Shown one piece after another: positions 34,160 to 42,980 of a DNA stretch of 64,000 nt; position 1 is the stretch's first letter, and each line of letters opens with the position of its first letter. The translations under genes and the position numbers were made by a program. Location: contig NZ_CP048649.1 in the NCBI RefSeq assembly GCF_010669305.1, positions 1,302,001 to 1,366,000 of the forward strand. The letters run 5' to 3'. This DNA comes from Aminipila butyrica. GTDB lineage: Bacteria; Bacillota; Clostridia; Peptostreptococcales; Anaerovoracaceae. The notes beneath the pieces were generated by a model. The model was not told the origin of the DNA. It was given only the letters and a program-made list of their open reading frames with translations, and did no database searches.

Positions 34160-34879
34160 ATGAATATTGCAATTTGTGATGACAGCACCAAGGATGTAGA
34201 ACTGATTTGCGCCCTGTTGCAGGAGCATTTTGATAAAAATGGATTTATAGGAGAGCTTCATACCTTCTCCAGCGGAGAAGCACTTGTGAAGGCTTTTGCC
34301 GCCCAACCTTTCGATGTTGTATTTCTAGATATTTACATGGAGGGCATGAACGGGATGAAAACAGCCGAAAGGCTTCGAGAACTGAATCCCAGTTTTTCAC
34401 TGGTATTTATCACTACCAGTAAGGATCATGCGTTGGATTCCTTTTCCCTGGGGACGAGCAGCTATGTGGTAAAGCCAATCAAGCGGGAGGATATTGACCG
34501 AGCATTTTTCAAATGCAGAGATGTTTTTTTGAAAAACGGACGGTTCATTGAAGTGATGTCCGACCGAATGAAGCGGAGAATCCCGCTCCATAAGATTTTA
34601 TTTATGGAGGTGTACGGCAAAGAGGTTTTAGTACATACTTCCACGGAAACGATAAAAACCTCCACGCCTCTGGATGAATTGGAAAAAATGACCACCGCCT
34701 CTTTTTTGCGCTGCCACCGTTCTTACATGGTGAATTTGAGGTATGTGGAGGCCATCCAACTGGATGATTTTCGGTTGCGGAACGGCAGCCTTGTTCCCTT
34801 GCGCCAACGAGGGCGATCCGAGCTGCGGGACGCCTATGCTGATTTTGTCTCCGATCGGTTGTTCGAGGTATCCCTATGA
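34160..34879 (+). CDS. LytTR-family response regulator
   Basis: Two-component response regulator of 239 residues. The receiver domain has acidic residues Asp7-Asp8, the phosphorylation site Asp57 in FLDIYM and the conserved lysine in VVKPI. The C-terminal LytTR DNA-binding domain contains LHKILFMEVYGKEV and FLRCHRSYMVNL. It is the first gene of a three-gene operon; its stop overlaps the ATG of the surface-protein gene, and the sensor kinase is third. It probably binds paired LytTR repeats near its own or other promoters. Confidence 0.93.
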   Translation: MNIAICDDSTKDVELICALLQEHFDKNGFIGELHTFSSGEALVKAFAAQPFDVVFLDIYMEGMNGMKTAERLRELNPSFSLVFITTSKDHALDSFSLGTSSYVVKPIKREDIDRAFFKCRDVFLKNGRFIEVMSDRMKRRIPLHKILFMEVYGKEVLVHTSTETIKTSTPLDELEKMTTASFLRCHRSYMVNLRYVEAIQLDDFRLRNGSLVPLRQRGRSELRDAYADFVSDRLFEVSL

Positions 34880-36975
34880 GCTGGGGGAATGGGCGAGTGC
34901 TGCCCGGTTTGCTGGCGGTCTGCCTGATGCTCTGTCAGCCCATATCTGCCTTTGGGGATTCTTCAGAGGAACCTGTGGCACTGGCCTCTGACCGATCTGA
35001 TGTGTTGGATGTGGACGTGTCGGAAAGTTCCATTGAATTGGAACTGGAGTTAGAGCAGAAAAACCCTATTGGACCGAAACCGGAACCAGAGAATTCTGCT
35101 AAACCAGAAGTGCCTGTCGAGCCCGAAGCGGAACCGGAAGAAACCGGAGCTTTTCTCCAGCCCCAGAGCGATGAGGCACCAGATTCTTCTGATGCTCTAG
35201 AGCAAACGGAATTCGTTTCCAATGAACAAGAGCTGAAAGAATGGATTGCACAGCATAAGGAGACAGGCGGTACGGTATATCTGTCCGACCGTGTGATTAT
35301 CACGCAAGCTATGGGCATATACGGAATCCGGGGAAAAATCACCGTGAATACGGGCATTTATGGCTTGGTATTTAACGGCGGGACTCTGCCAAGCAGCGAT
35401 ATTTTAATTACTGGTGAGGGCGTGGAAATGCCCGTAGTGAAAGTGCCGAGGACAGACAGCGGCATGCCTAATGAATCGAACTGGAATGAAACCCTGCTGC
35501 AGCTGAATGTTACTGCTACCGGACGGGATGGCGAGGGCGGCACGGCTTTGCGCATATCGGATGTAAATACCAGAAACTTTGACATGACCCTTTTGAGCTG
35601 GCAAGGGGTGCTACGTTCCTATGGCAAGGAAGCTGTTGGACTTTGGCTGGATGCCCCCATGGAAGCCTGGTGCTATCGGGTGGAGGTCTCCGGCGAAAAC
35701 AGCACAGCGGTATACGCACCAAAGGGCGCAGCCCTTTTCTACTGCAAGCTGACGGCTGAAGGAGATGGAGCCGCAGCGGCGGCGGGAAGTGATATATCAC
35801 TGGAGTCCTGCGCTGCTTCGCCAGCTCCCGCTGAGGTACGGAGCATCAACCGCCTTGTCATGAAAGAATCTTTTTCTCGATTATATCTGCCGTTAAGACA
35901 AAATCAATATCATCTCAGTGCCATTGACATGCTGAGCACGCCGAATATTTTTCTTATAGAGGAAGCAGGAGGCGTAACCTCTCAGGTATTTGCTATCGAT
36001 TGGGATTTGGATGTATATGATGGGATTGATACCAGTATTTTGGGAACAACAATAGTACAGGGTACTGCCAACTCAGCCCTATACGGACTTGGTTTATTTG
36101 ACGATGTGCCTATTACATTAACGGTGGAGGTGCGGGACCCTGAGCTACCCTGTATTAGTCAGATCGCCGTGCGGGAGCTTGAAGGCTCCCGGTATGCGGT
36201 CTTGAATTTCTGGCAGGATTACGACCCTATGGATGAACGCATCATCCTGTGGCGCTCGGACGACCAGGGCGAAACATGGATGGACGCAACACACTCGCCG
36301 GATATCTTATGGGATGGTTCCTCTGTGAATTTCAGCTATGAAACACTGGAACATCCTGTATGGTTTCAGCTTGAGGTTACCGGTGTGGGTGAGTCCAACA
36401 TTGCCATTCTGGATGAAAAGGACGGCGTCTTTATTGGCGGAAATGGCGGTGACCGTACGGGCACCGACCGAGGTGGTGTAAAGCCCCCCGATGGCGGCAG
36501 TAAGGGCGGTAACAAAGGGAGTGGCACTCGGCCTGACAGAAGCAATGGCAGTATAGCGGAAAATAATGAAGGATTAAAGGACAACGAAAGCAGTACTGCA
36601 AAAGTCGACAGCGTTGCTGGCGGCGAATCAGATGAGCGTTTCGTAACGGCTATTCCTGCCGACGCGCTTCCTCTGGATATGGAGACGGAGGATATCCATG
36701 GGGGGACTCTGACAGAGGTCGTTCCTGCGCAAAGGATTCCGGATGAGGCACAGAGGGAAACTGCGGAAAGGGTCCTGACCCCGGCAAATACAGAGGAAGT
36801 ACTCCTCATAGAGGAGGCTGCGACGCTTGTTGACCCAGAGCAATCCGCACCAGAGTTGAACGTTTCGGTAAAAATATGGACAGTTTTATTTCTCAGCGTG
36901 GCAGGCTTATGTGCTGGTATGCTGCTGTTTCTTCGGTTTGGCAGACATGGGAGGTGGCGGCGTGAAAAACCATGA
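34876..36975 (+). CDS. Membrane-anchored extracellular protein encoded between response regulator and kinase
   Basis: A 699-residue exported protein of no family I recognise. A signal peptide (LLAVCLMLCQPISAFG) leads to a Glu/Pro-rich spacer, then a region of repeated short strands at about residues 110-330 (GGTVYLSDRVIITQ, GTALRISDVNTRNF) that looks like a beta-helix or pectate-lyase-like fold. A further beta-rich domain follows, then a Gly/Asp/Lys-rich flexible linker (about 515-560), and a single C-terminal membrane helix (VLFLSVAGLCAGMLLFL) with a basic cytoplasmic tail. It overlaps both neighbours (ATGA upstream, 14 bases downstream), so all three are tightly coupled. It may be a ligand-binding partner of the kinase; this is inferred. 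Confidence 0.8.
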   Translation: MSWGNGRVLPGLLAVCLMLCQPISAFGDSSEEPVALASDRSDVLDVDVSESSIELELELEQKNPIGPKPEPENSAKPEVPVEPEAEPEETGAFLQPQSDEAPDSSDALEQTEFVSNEQELKEWIAQHKETGGTVYLSDRVIITQAMGIYGIRGKITVNTGIYGLVFNGGTLPSSDILITGEGVEMPVVKVPRTDSGMPNESNWNETLLQLNVTATGRDGEGGTALRISDVNTRNFDMTLLSWQGVLRSYGKEAVGLWLDAPMEAWCYRVEVSGENSTAVYAPKGAALFYCKLTAEGDGAAAAAGSDISLESCAASPAPAEVRSINRLVMKESFSRLYLPLRQNQYHLSAIDMLSTPNIFLIEEAGGVTSQVFAIDWDLDVYDGIDTSILGTTIVQGTANSALYGLGLFDDVPITLTVEVRDPELPCISQIAVRELEGSRYAVLNFWQDYDPMDERIILWRSDDQGETWMDATHSPDILWDGSSVNFSYETLEHPVWFQLEVTGVGESNIAILDEKDGVFIGGNGGDRTGTDRGGVKPPDGGSKGGNKGSGTRPDRSNGSIAENNEGLKDNESSTAKVDSVAGGESDERFVTAIPADALPLDMETEDIHGGTLTEVVPAQRIPDEAQRETAERVLTPANTEEVLLIEEAATLVDPEQSAPELNVSVKIWTVLFLSVAGLCAGMLLFLRFGRHGRWRREKP

Positions 36976-38893
36976 GGCAGGAAATAATCCCATCCAGCTG
37001 GGGCTGAAAGTGGCGGTGGTCTTTGCCCTGGCCGCCGCTGTTTTTCTGATGGTTTACCAGTACGACAATAAATATACGGCGGCAGGCCCAAAGGCAAAGG
37101 ATGGTATTCTCACCCTGGAGAACGAAGTCTTTGTACAACAACCTGTGCTTTTCCTTGTAGACGGCTGGGAATATTACGGGAACCAGTTGCTTACGCCTGC
37201 AGACTTTGACCATAACCCGCCTGTCCCAGATCAGTATCTGTTTATTGGACGGTTCGGCGGATTTGAAATGTACGGCGGTTCTCCCCACGGCTGCGCCAGC
37301 TATCGGCTGACGATTAAGCTGCCGGAGCAGGTGGACAGCTACCTGCTGGAACTGCCCGAAATCTTTTCTGCCTATCGATTGTACATAAACGGCAGACCGG
37401 CTAGGCAGATGGGGGAACCGGAACCAGAAGGGTACCGATCAGAAACTGGCAACCGCACCGTCAGCATTGAAGCCGGCGGCAATCTCGAGATTTTGTTTGC
37501 GGTAGCGGATTACTCCCATCTATACAGCGGCATGGTGTATCCTCCTGCTTTTGGTCAGCCGGATGCGGTATCTGATTTATTGAGCACCAGATTAGTGCTT
37601 CGAAGTTCTTTGTGTGCTGTGGCATTGACCGTCGGTCTATTGTCAGTGATGGTGGGGCTGCTGGGGCGGAAAAGCTCGCTGGCGTTGATGTTTGGACTTC
37701 TGTGTATATTCTTTGTAGGCTATGTGAGCTATCCGATTACCAGAACGCTGCTGAGCGGCACCGGGCTTCACTATGCCCTAGAGAATGTGTCCTTCTGCGC
37801 CATGCTTGGGGTTGCCATGCTGGCGGCTATGAGGGTGAGCGGCCTGCCAAGAAAATGGGGCCTTCCCTTTGTGGGCTTCGAAGGAATGATGTGCGCGGTG
37901 TCCGCAGTCCTGCATGTGTTGCTGCCCCTTGGCAATTTGAATATGATGTTGGCCTATTCGTGGCTGGTTTCGGCTTACGAATGGATAACGGCTGGATTTA
38001 TGGCGGCTGCGGTCTGGTATGCCCTTCGGAAGGGTGTGGTGTGTATTGCGCCCTTACTTTATGGTGTCGTGATTTTCGTCTGTGCTCTGCTTGCAGATCG
38101 GCTGCTGCCGGTATATGAACCTATTCTCGGCGGCTGGTTTATTGAGCTTGCCAGCTTTGCCCTAGTGCTTTGCATCGGTGCAGTGACCGGACAGGAGGTG
38201 GCGGAACAGTACCGGGAAAGCGCCGTGATGACCGAGCGGGCAGGGAGCATGGAACGACTATATCAAAGCCAGTTGGCACATTTTGAGACGCTTAAACAGG
38301 AAATGGCGCAGATTAAAACCATGCGCCATGATCTACGCCATCATCTTACCCTCCTAGATGAGTATGTGAGCAGTCATCAGTACGACAGGTTGGAGGCATA
38401 CATCAAGGAATACCACACTTCCTCCACAAGTGAGGAGTTGCCGGAGTATTGTCCCATTGATGTTATAAATACGTTGACGTACCATTACCGAACGGTGGCA
38501 CAGCAAAATCATATTCATCTGGATGTTCGCTGCAATTTGAACGCTACGTCAGATCCAGGTCACACAAGGATGACGGATTCCGATTTATGCTGTCTGTATG
38601 CTAACCTCCTAGAGAATGCCGTGGAAGCCTGCCAGCGAATGGAAAGGGAAAAACGAACCATTCGGATTGCAGTTTTTCGCACGGCCGCAGATACGCTGCA
38701 TATTCGTGTATGGAATACTGCTGAGAATGTCCGACCGCTTGGCGGGCGGTTCCTTTCCTCCAAGAAGGGCGGACAGACCGGGTATGGGCTGTTGTCGGTA
38801 GAAGCCATCGCTGAGCGGTACGGCGGTAAAGCGGAGTTTCTTTGGGATGCGGACAAGCAGGAATTTGAAAGCAAAGTAACGGTGATGGCTTAA
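36962..38893 (+). CDS. Sensor histidine kinase with 7TMR-DISM-like N-terminus and GHKL ATPase
   Basis: Membrane sensor kinase of 643 residues. I set the start at GTG 36962, which has GGAGGTGG four bases upstream; an ATG at 36911 lies well inside the previous gene. After one membrane helix comes an extracellular jelly-roll-like domain (LPEIFSAYRLYINGRP), seven hydrophobic helices, a coiled segment and the catalytic core. The phosphoacceptor is His456 in TMRHDLRHH, the N-box reads NLLENAVEAC, and the ATP lid region has GYGLLSVEAI. This architecture fits the LytTR partner kinases of the AgrC/7TMR-DISM type. The extracellular domain of this class often senses carbohydrates. Confidence 0.9.
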   Translation: MKNHEAGNNPIQLGLKVAVVFALAAAVFLMVYQYDNKYTAAGPKAKDGILTLENEVFVQQPVLFLVDGWEYYGNQLLTPADFDHNPPVPDQYLFIGRFGGFEMYGGSPHGCASYRLTIKLPEQVDSYLLELPEIFSAYRLYINGRPARQMGEPEPEGYRSETGNRTVSIEAGGNLEILFAVADYSHLYSGMVYPPAFGQPDAVSDLLSTRLVLRSSLCAVALTVGLLSVMVGLLGRKSSLALMFGLLCIFFVGYVSYPITRTLLSGTGLHYALENVSFCAMLGVAMLAAMRVSGLPRKWGLPFVGFEGMMCAVSAVLHVLLPLGNLNMMLAYSWLVSAYEWITAGFMAAAVWYALRKGVVCIAPLLYGVVIFVCALLADRLLPVYEPILGGWFIELASFALVLCIGAVTGQEVAEQYRESAVMTERAGSMERLYQSQLAHFETLKQEMAQIKTMRHDLRHHLTLLDEYVSSHQYDRLEAYIKEYHTSSTSEELPEYCPIDVINTLTYHYRTVAQQNHIHLDVRCNLNATSDPGHTRMTDSDLCCLYANLLENAVEACQRMEREKRTIRIAVFRTAADTLHIRVWNTAENVRPLGGRFLSSKKGGQTGYGLLSVEAIAERYGGKAEFLWDADKQEFESKVTVMA

Positions 38894-38911
38894 CCTGAAG
38901 ATATCGAATCA

Positions 38912-38942
38912 AGCAAAAGGCGGACAGTCAAAACTGTCCGCC
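38912..38942 (-). terminator. Terminator of feoB
   Basis: GGCGGACAGT (38919-38928) pairs with ACTGTCCGCC (38933-38942). On the minus strand TTTTG follows, which suits the feo operon that ends at 38958; the plus-strand side lacks T residues. Confidence 0.7.
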
Positions 38943-38957
38943 TGATAACCACATGTT

Positions 38958-41114
38958 TTATACGAGACCTAATAATCGAACAGAATTTGCTACAGTAAAG
39001 CATACAATGATACCTGTTATTGTTGGAACGGCAAAGGAGACCAGCGTCCATTTTAGACTTTGTGTTTCCTTTTTTATGGTAAGGCAAGTTGTGCCGCAAG
39101 GCCAATGCATAAGCGAGAACAGCATAACGCAGACGGCTGTAAGCCAGGTCCACCCGTTGTTGACAAACAAGGTATGCAACTCGGATAGACTCTCCAATTC
39201 GGTTAAAGATCCTGTAGCCATATAGCTCATGATCATAATAGGGACCACAATCTCATTTGCTGGGAAGCCCAGAATGAATGCCATCAAAATGTATCCGTCT
39301 AACCCGATTAAGTGTGCAAATGGGTCGAGAAACTCCGCACAATACGTCAGCAAGCTAATTTGGTCTACTTGAATATTGGCTAGGAGCCAGATGATTAGAC
39401 CAGCAGGTGCGGCTACAACGATTGCCCGATAAAGGACGAAAAGAGTTCGGTCAAAGATGGAACGGACGACGACTTTTCCAATCTGCGGGCGGCGATAAGG
39501 CGGCAATTCAAGATTAAAAGAAGACGGCAGCCCTTTTAAGAGGGTTTTTGACAGCAATTTTGAAATCAATAAAGTCATGATAACCCCAAGAACAATTACA
39601 GCTGTGAGCATCATGGCGGAAAGGATTGAGGTTTTAGGTGAGCCCAAGGTACCTGCAAAAAACATGGTTATGATAGCGATTAAAGTGGGGAAGCGGCCGT
39701 TGCAAGGGACAAAGTTATTGGTAATTGTTGCGATGAGACGTTCCCGTGGAGAATCTATAATACGGCAGCCAATGATACCAGCAGCATTGCAGCCAAAACC
39801 CATACACATTGTAAGCGCTTGCTTTCCATGAGCACAAGCTTTGCAGAAGAAATGATCTAGATTAAAAGCAATTCGCGGTAAATAACCGGAATCCTCCAAC
39901 AAGGTAAACAAGGGGAAGAAAATGGCCATCGGCGGTAACATAACCGAAATAACCCATGCCAAGGTTCTAAATACGCCGTCCACCAGTATACCAGTCAGCC
40001 ATGCTGGAGCGGAAAGGCTGTAAAACAGTTGTGAAATCTGATCTTCTACCCAGAACAAGCCCGTAGCCAGCATCTGAGAAGGAACATTTGCGCCTGTTAT
40101 GGTCAGCCAAAATACACCAAAGAGAAGTAAAAGCATGATCGGGATACCCGTTAGCTTTGATGTTAAAATTTTGTCTATTTTGCGGTCTCTTTCTGCATAT
40201 TCTTTCTTTTCAAAGGTTATAACCTTGCTGCCAATCTCCTCACAGGTTTTTACTATTTTAGTGACAATCTGATCTCTAAATTGATCTCGTTGAATGCCTG
40301 CCTGTTCTAGTAAATCGATGGATTCTGCAACTTTTTGAGTAATCTGTTGGTTTTCCATTAAATCGTAGTCGAGATTTGTTTTGATAGATTGAATTAAACC
40401 TTCATCCCCATCCAACAGTTTTAATGCCAGCCAACGGTGGTTGATGGCCCCACCACCCCATTCACTGGCCGTCGCCTCAGCAACGGCGGCAACGGCTTTT
40501 TCTATTTCCTCATTATATGTGATGTGAAGAACCTGGGAAGAGGTTGGGGATTCAGTAACTGCTTTTACGGCCGCCATTAAATCGTCAAGTCCTTTGCCGC
40601 TTCTTGCACTTGTTCCCACCACCGGAATTCCTAATATAGAGGATAATAAATCTAAATTAATGTTTATTTTCTTTTTCTTGGCTTCATCGAGTAAGTTCAC
40701 ACATAAAATTACATTGTCTGTTATTTCCATTGTCTGAAGTAAAAGATTCAGGTTTCGTTCAAGGCAGGTGGCATCGGCTACAACCACCACGGCATCCGGC
40801 TGGCCAAAACAGATAAAATCTCTGGCTACTTCCTCTTCGGCGGAATTAGCCATTAAAGAATAGGTCCCGGGGATATCGACCAAAATATATTTTTTTTCTT
40901 TAAAGCGAACGATACCTTGAGCACTTGTTACGGTTTTTCCCGGCCAGTTTCCAGTATGTTGATTTAGTCCGGTCAAACTGTTAAAGACCGTGCTTTTTCC
41001 GACGTTGGGGTTACCAGCAAGAGCTATTATTTTGTCTTCCTGGGACTCTTTCTCAATATGTAATCCACAATAATTTAACACGCCCGTCCCGGTGGACTCG
41101 CTTGTTAATCCCAT
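38958..41114 (-). CDS. feoB: Ferrous iron transporter B
   Basis: Fe(II) uptake protein of 718 residues with an N-terminal GTPase domain and a C-terminal membrane domain of about eight helices. G1 is GNPNVGKST (residues 34-42), G3 is VDIPGTYS and G4 reads NLLDEA in place of the textbook NKxD form, as in many FeoB proteins. Two Gate-type segments follow (SVMLPPMAIFFPLF). The start has AAGGAGG upstream. A C-terminal membrane segment with CVMLFSLMHWPCGTT carries conserved cysteines. It is transcribed after feoA, and a divergent DtxR-type regulator lies upstream. Confidence 0.95.
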   Translation of the reverse strand: MGLTSESTGTGVLNYCGLHIEKESQEDKIIALAGNPNVGKSTVFNSLTGLNQHTGNWPGKTVTSAQGIVRFKEKKYILVDIPGTYSLMANSAEEEVARDFICFGQPDAVVVVADATCLERNLNLLLQTMEITDNVILCVNLLDEAKKKKININLDLLSSILGIPVVGTSARSGKGLDDLMAAVKAVTESPTSSQVLHITYNEEIEKAVAAVAEATASEWGGGAINHRWLALKLLDGDEGLIQSIKTNLDYDLMENQQITQKVAESIDLLEQAGIQRDQFRDQIVTKIVKTCEEIGSKVITFEKKEYAERDRKIDKILTSKLTGIPIMLLLLFGVFWLTITGANVPSQMLATGLFWVEDQISQLFYSLSAPAWLTGILVDGVFRTLAWVISVMLPPMAIFFPLFTLLEDSGYLPRIAFNLDHFFCKACAHGKQALTMCMGFGCNAAGIIGCRIIDSPRERLIATITNNFVPCNGRFPTLIAIITMFFAGTLGSPKTSILSAMMLTAVIVLGVIMTLLISKLLSKTLLKGLPSSFNLELPPYRRPQIGKVVVRSIFDRTLFVLYRAIVVAAPAGLIIWLLANIQVDQISLLTYCAEFLDPFAHLIGLDGYILMAFILGFPANEIVVPIMIMSYMATGSLTELESLSELHTLFVNNGWTWLTAVCVMLFSLMHWPCGTTCLTIKKETQSLKWTLVSFAVPTITGIIVCFTVANSVRLLGLV

Positions 41115-41136
41115 TTACTAATCCTCCTTATATAAA

Positions 41137-41206
41137 TTCGGGGTAAAACATGAAAGGACAATGATTAACTATTTTTAGATTGTCAGCTCACAGGATTTAC
41201 CCCGAA
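41137..41206 (-). other. Nested inverted repeats between feoA and feoB
   Basis: An outer pair, TTCGGGGTAAA (41137-41147) and TTTACCCCGAA (41196-41206), encloses an inner pair, GACAAT (41157-41162) and ATTGTC (41178-41183). In the transcript these form one long hairpin just before the feoB ribosome binding site. No T-run follows, so attenuation, mRNA processing or protection is more likely than termination. Confidence 0.6.
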
Positions 41207-41211
41207 AAAGT

Positions 41212-41451
41212 TTATAACGTTGATACTAGAATTCTTTCGGATGCATCTGATCTCAGGGCGATAACCGCTCCTCGGATTTGATAAGCAATCGGATTCCCAG
41301 AAGGGCTTTTGTAAAGAGCCTCAATCTCGGTTCCATCAATAATGCCCAGATCTAACATTCTCCGTCTAGTAGTGCCATTGGATGTGAGACCTATGACACT
41401 GGCCTTTTTTCCAATGGGAAGTTGATTTAAAGATATTTTATTATTTTTCAT
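41212..41451 (-). CDS. feoA: Ferrous iron transport protein A
   Basis: Small SH3-like cytoplasmic protein of 79 residues that supports FeoB. Typical features are ISLNQLPIGKKASVIGL, RRRMLDLGI and the closing ALRSDASERILV. The ATG follows GGAGG. It is the first gene of the feo operon. Confidence 0.92.
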   Translation of the reverse strand: MKNNKISLNQLPIGKKASVIGLTSNGTTRRRMLDLGIIDGTEIEALYKSPSGNPIAYQIRGAVIALRSDASERILVSTL

Positions 41452-41581
41452 GTATAAAAGCCTCCGTTTATTTGTATGAGTTCGTGTTAGTAAAAAAGTT
41501 TTCCCAAGGCTAATATATGGTCTTTAAACTAATGTGTTACGAATATACTTAAATTAATATAATGATTTTAGAGGTGAACAG
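41452..41581. promoter_or_regulatory. Divergent control region of feoA and the DtxR-type regulator
   Basis: A rightward TATAAT lies at 41558-41563, 19 bases before the regulator ATG. The spacer is AT-rich and holds several TTAG/CTAA elements (for example TTAG at 41488 and ACTAA at 41528), plausible half-sites for an iron- or manganese-dependent DtxR repressor, but no full consensus box was found. Confidence 0.4.
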
Positions 41582-42061
41582 ATGAGCGAGAATACAAATT
41601 CAGATTTTAAAACGGTTCGTGGATACCAGACTGCCAATCGACAAAATGGGCAGTTGACTTCAGCCCTAGAAGATTATTTAGAAATGACATACAGGCTGTG
41701 TCAGAAAAATGAGTATACCCGTATAGGAATTCTCTCGGAGCACTTAAATGTACGGCCTTCCTCTGTCTCGAAAATGATTTATAAGCTGGCAGCTTTAGGA
41801 TATTTAAAATATAACAGATATGAGATTATTCAATTGACAGATGCGGGTCAAGAAGTCGGTGAATATCTTTTGAAAAGACATGAGACCATTGAGCGTTTTT
41901 TAAACCTGCTGGGAAGCTCTAATCCATTAGAGGAGACGGAGTTAATGGAGCATTCGCTAGATGTTTCTACCGTTTCCAATATAAATACGTTGTTAGAGTT
42001 CTTTCAAGAAAATGAAGGGGTGCAAAACAGTTACAATCTTTTTAAGGCTCAAAAAAAATAA
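41582..42061 (+). CDS. DtxR/MntR-family metal-dependent regulator
   Basis: A 159-residue transcription factor. The helix-turn-helix region contains RIGILSEHLNVRPSSVSKMI and a wing (GYLKYNRYEIIQLT). The metal-binding and dimerisation part has RHETIERFLNLLG and MEHSLDVSTVSNI, and no SH3-like third domain is present, as in MntR. An N-terminal extension of about 25 residues precedes the fold. It is divergent from feoAB, which it probably represses when iron or manganese is plentiful. Confidence 0.88.
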   Translation: MSENTNSDFKTVRGYQTANRQNGQLTSALEDYLEMTYRLCQKNEYTRIGILSEHLNVRPSSVSKMIYKLAALGYLKYNRYEIIQLTDAGQEVGEYLLKRHETIERFLNLLGSSNPLEETELMEHSLDVSTVSNINTLLEFFQENEGVQNSYNLFKAQKK

Positions 42062-42091
42062 GTTATATTCAGTATTTTTGCAATAAAATAC

Positions 42092-42120
42092 TGGATAACT
42101 CGTAAACTTAGTGGTATGAT
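42092..42120 (+). promoter_or_regulatory. Promoter of the first cobalamin riboswitch
   Basis: TGGATA (42092-42097) and TATGAT (42115-42120) are 17 bases apart. The same pair with the same spacing stands in front of the second riboswitch, which supports it. Confidence 0.7.
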
Positions 42121-42149
42121 ATAGACAAGAACAAAAAAACTGAAAACTT

Positions 42150-42362
42150 GGTAATCATGTATTTTATGTACTGCGGCAGGAAAGAAACTGCATGCAGGTA
42201 AAAGGAACTCCGGTGCAATTCCGGGACGGTACCGCCGCTGTAAGTGCGGAGTCTGAGCCACAGCTCTGAAAGAGAGCAGTCACTGGATAAAAATCTGGGA
42301 AGGCTGGCGAAGGATGAAGATGCACAAGTCAGAACACAGACATAAGCCTTAAACAAACCTCG
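42150..42362 (+). promoter_or_regulatory. Cobalamin (B12) riboswitch, copy 1
   Basis: The conserved core of cobalamin aptamers is visible in order: GGAACTCCGGTG, then TTCCGGGACGG, CCGCCGCTGT, GAGTCTGAGCCAC, GCAGTCACTG and AAGTCAGAACACAGAC. A closing helix is formed by TTATGT (42164-42169) and ACATAA (42340-42345). It is followed by an antiterminator/terminator pair. Downstream lies no recognisable B12 transport or synthesis gene; a structured RNA and then a surface protein gene follow. Confidence 0.92.
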
Positions 42363-42441
42363 GTAAAGGTGGGACATTACTGTGGCCTAATATATGGCGG
42401 CGGTGTTTTGTTACAGGTTTAAGATGCAACATGGATAACAT

Positions 42442-42482
42442 ACAGTTAAAAACGGAACTGTGGTAAAGACCACAGTTTTTTT
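42442..42482 (+). terminator. Expression platform (antiterminator and terminator) of riboswitch copy 1
   Basis: The terminator stem is AACTGTGGT (42456-42464) with ACCACAGTT (42469-42477) and a T-run. ACAGTT (42442-42447) can instead pair with AACTGT (42456-42461) and destroy the terminator. The same design is present in copy 2. Confidence 0.85.
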
Positions 42483-42524
42483 GTGCTAGTTCAGATGCCC
42501 GGGCGTTTGAACATTATTCTAAAA

Positions 42525-42740
42525 AGAAGGGAGGGCAGAAGGGATTCATACACCCCCATCCACGGAAATCGCTATAGGGAAAGTTTGTTTGACCAGGCAT
42601 CGACGAAGAGCCTGAGTGATGAACCTTGGTGCAGCGGAACCAGGCCTGAGGCGAAGAAATGAGCAGCGGCGCAGCGGTCATTTCACAAGTGGGTGCGGCT
42701 AGGTGGAAAATAAACGACAGGGACTAACCTCCTACACGTT
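42525..42740 (+). ncRNA. Structured RNA candidate, unassigned
   Basis: About 210 bases without an open frame but with a strong RNA look. GAAATGA (42656-42662) pairs with TCATTTC (42678-42684) around a loop holding GCAGCGG twice; a third GCAGCGG lies at 42631-42637. CCTTGGT (42624-42630) can pair with ACCAGG on either side. GGAGG near the 5' end can pair with CCTCC near the 3' end (42728-42732), closing the whole domain. Length, clostridial host and lack of coding potential recall the raiA-type RNAs, but I cannot confirm that. A terminator follows at 42796. Confidence 0.6.
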
Positions 42741-42795
42741 ACAAAAAAAGCACTTCAAAATAATAAAAATAAACATAAGCAAATCAATTCATTCC

Positions 42796-42846
42796 AAAAA
42801 CAGAGCCCTTGTGCCTGCGTTGCAGCCACTTTGGCTCTGTTTTTTA
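42796..42846 (+). terminator. Terminator after the structured RNA candidate
   Basis: AAAAACAGAGCC pairs with GGCTCTGTTTTT around a 25-base inner region and ends in a T-run. It separates the RNA from the following gene. Confidence 0.85.
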
Positions 42847-42980
42847 CGTTAAAGATTATTTTAGGAAAGGGTGTTTTCTCCTGGCTAAATATGATAAAAT
42901 CTGAGAGGCAGAGCCTGTACCGAATAAGATATCAGCGGAAGGGTGTAACGGACATTTTATGAAAAGAGGTGTATTTTTAT

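Noticed and set aside
42108..42377. Leftward 89-residue open frame
   Set aside because: It is the complement of the cobalamin riboswitch; a sister frame at 49144-49410 lies over the second copy and shows the same RNA conservation.
42525..42740. 6S RNA, tmRNA, RNase P RNA, SRP RNA or other common riboswitch
   Set aside because: The conserved sequence elements I know for these RNAs are not present, so the RNA is left unassigned.
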